A DNA stretch of 5,023 nucleotides from CAVPGH01 sp046726955 (GTDB taxonomy: Bacteria; Acidobacteriota; Vicinamibacteria; Fen-336), in contig JBKPBQ010000159.1 in assembly GCA_046726955.1 (NCBI GenBank), forward strand, positions 1 through 5,023. Direction: 5' to 3'. Below the pieces are notes generated by a model, which was given only the letters and a program-made list of their open reading frames with translations, did not search any database and was not told the DNA's origin. The translations under genes were made by a program, and so were the position numbers. Positions 1-5,023 of the stretch are shown in pieces (within the stretch, counting starts at the first letter, position 1; each line of letters begins with the position of its first letter).

Positions 1-450
1 CTCCAGGACCATCACGTTCGCGGGCTTGATGTCCCGGTGCACGATGCCCTTCGAGTGGGCTTCGAAGAGCGCCTCCGCCAGCTTCTGGCCGAGGCGGAGG
101 GCCTCCCGCCAGGGCATCGGTCCCTTCTCGCGCAGCACGGCGTCGAGCGGCCGGCCGCGCAGGAGCTCGAGCGCCATGTACGGGCTGCCGGTGGCGGGAT
201 CGCGCCCGACGTCGTGCACGACCACGATCCCGGGGTGGGAGAGCGAGGCCGCGCTCCGCGCTTCCAGCAGGAAGCGCTTCTCGAAGTCGACGGCGTCCTC
301 CTCGCCGCCGAAGCCCACCGGGTGGATGACCTTCAAGGCGACGTCCCGGCCCAGAACGGGGTCGTGGGCCCGGTACACGACGCCCATGGTGCCGCGGCCC
401 AGCTCGGCCTGGATCTCGTATCGGGAGACGGTGCGGGGCGCCTCGCTCAT
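1..450 (-). CDS. Serine/threonine protein kinase, Hanks/PknB-like (partial, 3' end outside window)
   Basis: This is the N-terminal 150 codons of a eukaryotic-like Ser/Thr kinase; the reading frame is open to the window edge, so the C-terminal half is missing only because the window ends. Starting at the ATG at 450, the domain begins almost at once. The glycine-rich loop GRGTMGVVY lies at residues 18-26, the ATP-anchoring lysine is K40 in VALKV, and the probable helix-C glutamate is E63. A hinge-like segment YMALELLRG lies near 91-99. The catalytic loop HRDIKPAN is at 138-145, with catalytic D140, K142 and metal-binding N145. These residues predict an active cytosolic kinase domain. No signal peptide or membrane segment is visible in this part; any transmembrane or sensor domain would be downstream. 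The gene follows the nuoI stop by 26 bases in the same direction, so it could share the nuo transcript. I see no clear Shine-Dalgarno before the ATG. Its target is unknown, and control of respiration is only a guess from position. Confidence 0.94.
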   Translation of the reverse strand, partial: MSEAPRTVSRYEIQAELGRGTMGVVYRAHDPVLGRDVALKVIHPVGFGGEEDAVDFEKRFLLEARSAASLSHPGIVVVHDVGRDPATGSPYMALELLRGRPLDAVLREKGPMPWREALRLGQKLAEALFEAHSKGIVHRDIKPANVMVLE

Positions 451-476
451 GCGCAGTTCGCGCGAGGCGGCGACGC
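451..476. other. Short intergenic gap between nuoI and the kinase gene
   Basis: This 26-base gap is the only non-coding sequence in the window. It shows no inverted repeat with a T-run that would make an intrinsic terminator, no recognisable -35/-10 promoter, and no strong Shine-Dalgarno before the kinase ATG. Read-through transcription from nuoI into the kinase is therefore likely, unless a promoter lies inside nuoI. Confidence 0.6.
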
Positions 477-1064
477 CTAACGGGAGGGCGGGCCCGGCAC
501 GATCCCGTGCTCGGCGCGCAGCCGCTCGAGGGCGGCGATGCGCACCGGCCGGCGCTCGTCGTGGTCCTCGGGTCGGTAGCCGGCCCCGAACTCCAGGAGC
601 TTGTTACGGGCCATGAGACGATCGCGGTCGATGATCATCTCCGCCCGGGACGTGCCCACGAGGTCGTTCTCCCGGCTCATGACGATCGCCTCCTCCGGGC
701 AGGCGTCGACGCAGAAGCCGCAGTAGACGCAGCGCAGCAGGTCGATCTCGAAGCGGGTGGGGTACTTCTCGATCGTCTTCTCCGGCCGCTCCCCGGCCTC
801 GATGAAGATGCACTCGGCGGGGCACACGGTGGCGCACATGTAGCACGCCACGCACTTGGGCGTGCCGTCCAGCCGCTCGGTGAGGATGTGGATGCCCCGG
901 TAGCGCGCGGAGTGCGGCCGCTTCTCCTCCGGCCACTGGATCGTGGCCGCCTTCCCGCCGAAGACGGTTCGCAGGAGGTTGACGAGCGTGATCTTCATGC
1001 CGAGAAGGATGGGGCCCACTCCCGGCTTCTGGTTCCGGTCGACGGTCACGACCCGGGCGGCCAC
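477..1064 (-). CDS. nuoI: NADH-quinone oxidoreductase subunit I (NuoI), 8Fe ferredoxin-like
   Basis: NuoI (195 residues) carries electrons between the NuoG chain and the terminal cluster in NuoB, within the arm of complex I that joins the membrane. Two ferredoxin-type 4Fe-4S motifs are intact: C71, C74, C77, C81 followed by P82, and C112, C115, C118, C122 followed by P123. These correspond to clusters N6a and N6b. Before them lies the family segment WPEEKRP followed by ARYRG (residues 44-57), and the N-terminal stretch from about 15 to 35 resembles the amphipathic membrane-contacting helix of NuoI. The start is a GTG at 1064, overlapping the nuoG TAG stop by one base (TAGTG). I prefer it to the internal ATG (M23) because residues 15-23 still align with the E. 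coli NuoI N-terminus, and a GAGGCGAGGG purine stretch precedes it. Length is close to the family norm (about 160-200). The normal neighbours nuoH (before) and nuoJ (after) are absent; a kinase gene follows. Confidence 0.96.
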   Translation of the reverse strand: MAARVVTVDRNQKPGVGPILLGMKITLVNLLRTVFGGKAATIQWPEEKRPHSARYRGIHILTERLDGTPKCVACYMCATVCPAECIFIEAGERPEKTIEKYPTRFEIDLLRCVYCGFCVDACPEEAIVMSRENDLVGTSRAEMIIDRDRLMARNKLLEFGAGYRPEDHDERRPVRIAALERLRAEHGIVPGPPSR

Positions 1065-2650
1065 TACGCCCTCGCCTCGGCGGCGGCGGCCTCGTCCTTC
1101 AGGGGGAGCGCCTTTCCCTGGAGGCCGATCGACCGGTAGTCGAGGCCCGCGTAGTCAGGTACGGCCTGGGCCACGAGCGCGAAGATCTCGCGGGCGGAGG
1201 TGGGGTGGAAGGGCTGCCCGAGCCTCTGGAGGAGGCCGGCGGCGAGCTCCCAGCGCGGCCGCGCGTCTCCGGGCCGCGGCACGGAGGCCTTGATGCGCTG
1301 GACGCGTCGCTGATAGTTCGTGAAGGTCCCCTCCAGCTCGGGCCACATCGCGGCGGGCAGCACGCAGTGTGCGCGGTCGAGCTCCGGCCCCTCGTGCGTG
1401 GCCATGACCGCGATGAACGGAACCCTGGCCAAGGCGTCCCCGGCATCGGGCACGCGGAGGAGCTCGGGGCCCTGGAGGACGAGGGCCTTGATCGCGCCCT
1501 TGCGGCAGGCGTCGAGGATCGCCGCGACGCCGGCCTTCCCCAGGCCCAGGTCGAGGCAGCCCTGCGTGTTCGGATTGCGGTCCTCGCGGAGGAGGATGTG
1601 GTCCGAGCGCTTGCGGACCTTGTCCTGGGGATCGCCCACGCGGAAGTCGATCTTGCCGCCCACGGCGTCCGCGAGCAGGCGGAAGACGAGCAGGTCCTCG
1701 TTCGTCGCCTGCGGCGAGGCCAGGAACGCGGACGACGCGCCCGCTTCCTTCAGCTCCACGGCGATCGTGTCCAGGGCCTCGGAGAGCCCAAGCCCCTCCC
1801 AGTGCGGGCCTTTGACCCGCGCTCCGGTGATCCGGTCGTCGGCGTCCACCTGCTTGTAGGAGTACCGTCCGAGATCGCAGAGCCAGGACTTGTTCACTTC
1901 CGGATTGCGGCGCGGGCGGAAGCGCTGGATGGAGCCGTCGCGCTCGTCCACGAAGATGTTGCAGCCGGTGGAGCAGCCCGCGCAGACCGACTCGTGCGGC
2001 TTCAGGAACCACACGCGCATCTTGAAGCGGAAGTCCGTGCTCAGCAGCGCGCCCACCGGACAGACGTCGGCGAGGTTGCCGGCGTAGCCGTGGGTGATCG
2101 GCCGGTTCTCGAAGGTCGCGATCGAGGTGTGGTCGCCCCGGTTCACGAGCTCGAAGCTGTTCGTGCCCGTCACCTCGCGCTCGAAGCGGATGCAGCGGGT
2201 GCAGAGCACGCACCGCTCGGCGTCGAGCACGATCGGCCCCAGGTCCACGACCTTCCGCTTGTGGACCTTGTCCTCGAGCTCCACCTTCGCGTCGTAGAGC
2301 CCGTGCCCCATGTAGTTGTCCTGCAGGTAGCACTCGCCCGCCTGGTCGCACACCGGGCAGTCGATGGGGTGGTTGATGAGCAGGAACTCGAGCGTCGTGC
2401 GGTGGGCCTCCACCGCCTTCGGGCTCTTCGTATGGACGACCATGCCCTCCGTCACCTGCGTGTTGCAGGCGATCTGGAGCTTGGGCATCTTCTCGATCTC
2501 GACGAGGCACATGCGGCAGTTGCCGTCCACCGGAAGGTCGCGGTGCCAGCAGAAGTGGGGGATCTCGATCCCCGCGTCCGCTGCGCCCTGGATGACGGTC
2601 GTCCCCGCGGGGACCTCGAGCTCCCGCCCGTCGATCGTGAACTTCGGCAT
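1064..2650 (-). CDS. nuoG: NADH-quinone oxidoreductase subunit G (NuoG), short form with N7 ligands
   Basis: NuoG passes electrons from the NuoEF module through a chain of iron-sulfur clusters toward NuoI. The N-terminal half is complete: 2Fe-2S ligands C34, C45, C48, C62 (N1b); the His-Cys3 set H94, C98, C101, C107 (N5); C147, C150, C153, C197 (N4); and C223, C226, C230, C258, matching the optional N7 set seen in E. coli and Thermus. The remaining 270 or so residues are a reduced molybdopterin-oxidoreductase-like domain. It is recognisable near its end from LPAAMWPELEGTFTNYQRR and the following proline/arginine stretch that normally lies close to the C-terminus of this fold. Total length is 528 residues, against about 780 in Thermus and about 900 in E. 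coli, with no frameshift or stray stop to explain the shortening. Hence it looks like a natural short form. The ATG at 2650 shares its A with the nuoCD TAA stop, and a GGGGGAG lies 11 bases upstream. nuoE and nuoF, its usual upstream neighbours, are missing here. Confidence 0.94.
   Translation of the reverse strand: MPKFTIDGRELEVPAGTTVIQGAADAGIEIPHFCWHRDLPVDGNCRMCLVEIEKMPKLQIACNTQVTEGMVVHTKSPKAVEAHRTTLEFLLINHPIDCPVCDQAGECYLQDNYMGHGLYDAKVELEDKVHKRKVVDLGPIVLDAERCVLCTRCIRFEREVTGTNSFELVNRGDHTSIATFENRPITHGYAGNLADVCPVGALLSTDFRFKMRVWFLKPHESVCAGCSTGCNIFVDERDGSIQRFRPRRNPEVNKSWLCDLGRYSYKQVDADDRITGARVKGPHWEGLGLSEALDTIAVELKEAGASSAFLASPQATNEDLLVFRLLADAVGGKIDFRVGDPQDKVRKRSDHILLREDRNPNTQGCLDLGLGKAGVAAILDACRKGAIKALVLQGPELLRVPDAGDALARVPFIAVMATHEGPELDRAHCVLPAAMWPELEGTFTNYQRRVQRIKASVPRPGDARPRWELAAGLLQRLGQPFHPTSAREIFALVAQAVPDYAGLDYRSIGLQGKALPLKDEAAAAEARA
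1069..1078 (-). promoter_or_regulatory. Possible ribosome binding site of nuoI
   Basis: On the minus strand GAGGCGAGGG lies inside the 3' end of nuoG, with GAGGG four bases and GAGG ten bases before the GTG at 1064. It supports initiation at that GTG rather than at the internal ATG 22 codons later. The assignment rests on sequence only, and purine-rich runs are common in this genome. Confidence 0.4.
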
Positions 2651-4365
2651 TACCGGTCGAGCTCCCCCGCGATCACGTTCAGCCCCCCGATGGTGGCGAC
2701 CGCGTCGGCGAGCATCCCCCCGCGAATCATGTGCGGGAAGGCCTGGTAGATGTTGTAGCAGGGCGGACGCACCTTGACGCGCCACGGGCACTTCGTGCCG
2801 TCGCTCACGATGTAGAACCCGAGCTCGCCGTTGGCGCCCTCCGTGTAGCCGTAGACCTCGCCCTGCGGAGGCAGGATGCCCTCGTAGATGAGCTTGAAGT
2901 GGTTCATCAGGGCTTCGATGTTCGAGTACACCTCGGACTTCGGGGGGATGGCGACACGCTTGTCGTCGGTGATCACCGGGCCCTTCGGCATCTTCGCGAG
3001 CGCCTGCTCGATGATGCGCATGCTCTGGAGCATCTCCTCCATGCGCACGAGGTACCGGTCGTAGCAGTCGCCCACGGTGCCCACGGGCACGTCGAAGTCG
3101 TACTGCTCGTAGCCGGAGTAGGGGTGGTCCTTGCGCACGTCGTAGCCCACGCCGGAGCCGCGGAGGCACGGCCCCACCCAGCCCCAGGAGAGCGCATCCT
3201 CGCGTCCCATCACGCCGATGTCCCGGAAGCGGTTCACGAAGATCGAGTTCCGGGTCAGGAGCTTGTTCGCGAGGTCCCAGTTCTCCTTGACGCTCGCCAG
3301 CACCTTGCGGCAGCGCGCCTCGAAGTCCTCGGGCACGTCCTGGGCGACGCCGCCGATGCGCACGTAGGAAACGGTGAGCCGCGCGCCGCAGCACGCCTCG
3401 AGCAGGTCGTAGATGTCCTCGCGGGCGCGGAAGACCACGAAGAAGGGCGTGATCGCCCCGAGGTCGACCACGTTCGTGCTGATGGCGACGAGGTGGTCCA
3501 TGATCCGCGAGAACTCGGACAGGATGACGCGGATCGCCTCCGCTCGCGGGGGGGCGGGTACCCCGAGGAGCTTCTCCACGGCGAGGGCCCAGCCGTGGCC
3601 GTTCATGAAGGACGAGCAGTAGTTGAGCCGGTCGGTGTAGGGGATGATCTGCCAGTACGTCCGCTCCTCCGCCATCTTCTCGAAGTTGCGGTGCATGTAG
3701 CCGATCTCGGCCTCGGCGTCCACGATCGTCTCCCCGTCCATGAGCGCCTGCACGCGGAAGGTCCCGTGCATCGCGGGGTGCGACGGCCCGATGTTCACGA
3801 GCAGCTTCTCCGACTCCGGGGGCACGTGCAGCAGCCGCACCTTCGGCTCCTTCAGCACGTGGCGCTGGGCGGTCGGGTAGTCCTTCCGCATGGGATGGCC
3901 CACGAACGAGTCGTGGGTCAGGAGGCGGCTCAGGTTCGGGTGGCCGCTGAAGACGATCCCGTAGAGGTCCCAGGCCTCGCGCTCGAACCAGTTCGCGCCC
4001 TTCCAGACGCCCGTGAGCGTGTCGAGCTCGGGATGCGCCTCCGGCACGTCCACCTTCAGGCGGATGTGGTGTTTCTGCGACACCGAGTACAGGTGGAGCA
4101 CGACCTCGTAGCGCTCCTTCTGGTCGGGCTTGTCGAGGTAGTCCACGGCGCAGAGGTCGAGGAAGAGCTTGAAGTCGCACTCCGGGTGGTCGTGGACGAG
4201 CGTGGCGGCGCGCACCCAGGCCGCGCGGGAGACGGTGATCGCGAGGTCGCCGCGGAACTCGTGCACCGCGAGCACGTCGGCGCCGAGCGCCTCGCGGAGG
4301 ACGCGCAGCGTGGGGCTCGTGATTCCCGTTGGGGGCGGGGGTGCGACTTCCGTGCTAGTGGCCAT
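2650..4365 (-). CDS. nuoC: NADH-quinone oxidoreductase fused subunit C/D (NuoCD)
   Basis: This 571-residue protein joins NuoC (about residues 20-165) and NuoD (about 186-571) in one chain with a short linker, as in E. coli NuoCD (about 600 residues); the symbol nuoCD is equally valid. The NuoC part shows the family hallmark near 120-163: GVWKGANWFEREAWDLYGI, then GHPNLSRLL, then GHPMRKDYP. The NuoD part begins with NIGPSHPAMHGTFR; H196 and H200 lie in the loop that contacts the quinone headgroup in the family, and Y249 in YTDRLNY corresponds to the quinone-binding tyrosine. The segment YMHRNFEK (223-230) and the C-terminal AGELDR are also typical. NuoD descends from the large subunit of NiFe hydrogenases but has lost the metal site, and no CxxC pair for nickel is seen. 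The ATG at 4365 overlaps the end of nuoB by 11 bases. There is no good Shine-Dalgarno and no other in-frame start nearby, so translation is probably coupled to nuoB. Confidence 0.97.
   Translation of the reverse strand: MATSTEVAPPPPTGITSPTLRVLREALGADVLAVHEFRGDLAITVSRAAWVRAATLVHDHPECDFKLFLDLCAVDYLDKPDQKERYEVVLHLYSVSQKHHIRLKVDVPEAHPELDTLTGVWKGANWFEREAWDLYGIVFSGHPNLSRLLTHDSFVGHPMRKDYPTAQRHVLKEPKVRLLHVPPESEKLLVNIGPSHPAMHGTFRVQALMDGETIVDAEAEIGYMHRNFEKMAEERTYWQIIPYTDRLNYCSSFMNGHGWALAVEKLLGVPAPPRAEAIRVILSEFSRIMDHLVAISTNVVDLGAITPFFVVFRAREDIYDLLEACCGARLTVSYVRIGGVAQDVPEDFEARCRKVLASVKENWDLANKLLTRNSIFVNRFRDIGVMGREDALSWGWVGPCLRGSGVGYDVRKDHPYSGYEQYDFDVPVGTVGDCYDRYLVRMEEMLQSMRIIEQALAKMPKGPVITDDKRVAIPPKSEVYSNIEALMNHFKLIYEGILPPQGEVYGYTEGANGELGFYIVSDGTKCPWRVKVRPPCYNIYQAFPHMIRGGMLADAVATIGGLNVIAGELDR
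2662..2668 (-). promoter_or_regulatory. Possible ribosome binding site of nuoG
   Basis: On the minus strand GGGGGAG lies within the last codons of nuoCD, 11 bases before the nuoG ATG at 2650. The spacing is slightly long for a Shine-Dalgarno sequence, but the ATG overlaps the nuoCD stop (TAATG), so re-initiation by terminating ribosomes is also plausible. Confidence 0.4.
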
Positions 4366-5023
4366 CGTGCGCGTCTTTGTCGGGGTCCGGCTCCGCGGCC
4401 TTGGGCTGGATCACTCCTCGAGGAGGCTGGCCCTCGGCCTTTCGGGCTTTGTCGTCCTCGGCCCAGGCGCGGCGGCGCTCGCGCCGCTCGATCGCACCGT
4501 CGCCGGAAGCTCCAAGCCGGTGCGCGCCCTGGGGGGCCTTGGCCTGCTCGCCCTTGGAGATCCGCTCCTGGATCTTCATGATCGCGGCGAGGAGCGCTTC
4601 CGGCGACGGCGGACAGCCGGGCACGTAGACGTCCACCGGGATGATCTCGTCGATCCCCTGCATGACGTGGTAGGAGCGGTAGAAGCCGCCGGAGCTCGCG
4701 CAGACGCCCATGGAGATGACCCACTTGGGCTCCGGCATCTGCTCGTAGATCGTCTTCAGGACGGGGGCGAGCTTGTCGGGGATCGTCCCCGCCACGAACA
4801 TGAGGTCGGCCTGGCGGGGCGAGAAGCGCAGCACCTCCGCCCCGAAGCGCGCCACGTCGTAATGCGAGGCCGTGAAGGCCATGAACTCGATGGCGCAGCA
4901 GGCGGTGCCGAAGGGCATCGGCCAGATGGAGGACTTGCGCCCCCACTTCACGACCGCGTCCACGGTCGTGGTGATGACGTCCCCCCCGGCGTGGACGGAC
5001 GGGTACGCGGTGGGGTCCAGCAG
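4355..5023 (-). CDS. nuoB: NADH-quinone oxidoreductase subunit B (NuoB), 5' end outside window
   Basis: NuoB binds the terminal 4Fe-4S cluster N2, which reduces quinone at the interface with NuoD. The frame is open to the window edge, giving 222 visible residues. The ligands are intact: the adjacent pair C42-C43 in FGTACCAIEF, C108 in SMGVCASSGG and C137 in YVPGCPPSPEAL (numbered from the first codon in the window). RFSPRQADLMFVAGT (66-80) is also typical. The N-terminal residues GDVITTTVDAVVKWGRK continue the family alignment upstream of the GTG at 4963, so that GTG is not the start; the true start is beyond base 5023. After the conserved core (to about residue 155) there is a tail of about 68 residues rich in charged residues, Ala, Pro and Gly, ending AEPDPDKDAHDGH. 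It is longer than the short tails of Thermus Nqo6 or E. coli NuoB. The last 11 bases overlap the start of nuoCD. nuoA may lie upstream, off window. Confidence 0.97.
   Translation of the reverse strand: MLDPTAYPSVHAGGDVITTTVDAVVKWGRKSSIWPMPFGTACCAIEFMAFTASHYDVARFGAEVLRFSPRQADLMFVAGTIPDKLAPVLKTIYEQMPEPKWVISMGVCASSGGFYRSYHVMQGIDEIIPVDVYVPGCPPSPEALLAAIMKIQERISKGEQAKAPQGAHRLGASGDGAIERRERRRAWAEDDKARKAEGQPPRGVIQPKAAEPDPDKDAHDGH

Noticed and set aside
477..1064. NuoI as a free ferredoxin or a subunit of a different oxidoreductase.
   Set aside because: The N-terminal helix region, the WPEEKRP/ARYRG segment, the length and direct overlap with nuoG all fit NuoI.
26..1293. Several plus-strand open frames over the kinase and nuoI.
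   Set aside because: Their translations are low-information Arg/Ala/Pro-rich sequences, and the minus strand codes for clear kinase and ferredoxin motifs at the same positions.
1064..2650. The NuoG-like protein as a formate dehydrogenase or HoxU/NiFe-hydrogenase diaphorase subunit.
   Set aside because: The protein carries the N1b-N5-N4 order plus N7 and a shortened molybdopterin-like domain. It sits between nuoCD and nuoI, and no hydrogenase or formate dehydrogenase genes are seen; HoxU-type proteins would end soon after the N4 ligands.
2651..4180. The nuoG reading frame stays open upstream through most of nuoCD, giving an apparent 1038-residue protein.
   Set aside because: The extra 510 or so residues are Arg/Gly/Ala/His-rich with no family signature, while nuoCD in another frame is highly conserved here. 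The real NuoG begins at the ATG at 2650 with a standard 2Fe-2S domain.
1205..4581. Two long plus-strand open frames (1205-2749 and 2731-4581) opposite nuoG and nuoCD.
   Set aside because: They are antisense shadows of conserved genes, rich in Val, His, Arg and Leu without domains; stop codons are rare in all frames of G+C-rich DNA.
4361..4963. GTG at 4963 as the nuoB start.
   Set aside because: The in-frame sequence upstream encodes GDVITTT, which continues the NuoB family alignment, and the frame is open to the window edge, so the start lies outside.

Overview
The window is a compact, single-direction (minus strand) bacterial gene block from a G+C-rich genome (about two thirds G+C by eye). 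It encodes most of the peripheral arm of respiratory complex I (NADH:quinone oxidoreductase, NDH-1) and then runs into a Hanks-type serine/threonine protein kinase. Read in transcription order (high to low coordinates), it holds nuoB (5' end outside the window), a fused nuoCD, nuoG, nuoI and the N-terminal 150 codons of the kinase (3' end outside the window). Every base from 1 to 5023 lies in one of these five genes except a 26-base gap between nuoI and the kinase. No RNA gene, mobile element, CRISPR array or sizeable repeat is visible.

NuoB carries the N2 cluster and NuoCD forms the quinone-site scaffold. NuoI carries clusters N6a and N6b. NuoG carries one 2Fe-2S and three 4Fe-4S ligand sets, including the optional N7 set. 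Together these proteins form most of the electron path from the NADH-oxidising module to quinone. The FMN/NADH subunits NuoE and NuoF and the membrane-arm subunits (NuoH, J-N; NuoA could lie just upstream of nuoB) are not here, although nuoEF would normally sit between nuoD and nuoG and nuoH between nuoG and nuoI. The genes are joined by short overlaps (11, 1 and 1 bases), so no gene has been interrupted and translational coupling is likely.

Features that depart from the textbook layout are the compacted gene order (B-CD-G-I), a short NuoG (528 residues) with all N-terminal cluster ligands but a much reduced molybdopterin-oxidoreductase-like C-terminal domain, a hydrophilic C-terminal tail on NuoB, and the kinase 26 bases behind nuoI where nuoJ would be expected. 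The organism cannot be named from this sequence. High G+C, the CD fusion, the short N7-bearing NuoG and a PknB-like kinase would fit a soil-type lineage such as Myxococcota/Deltaproteobacteria, Acidobacteriota or Rokubacteria, but this is an inference. I see no convincing evidence of a wholly new system; the most interesting point is the unusual complex I locus architecture.
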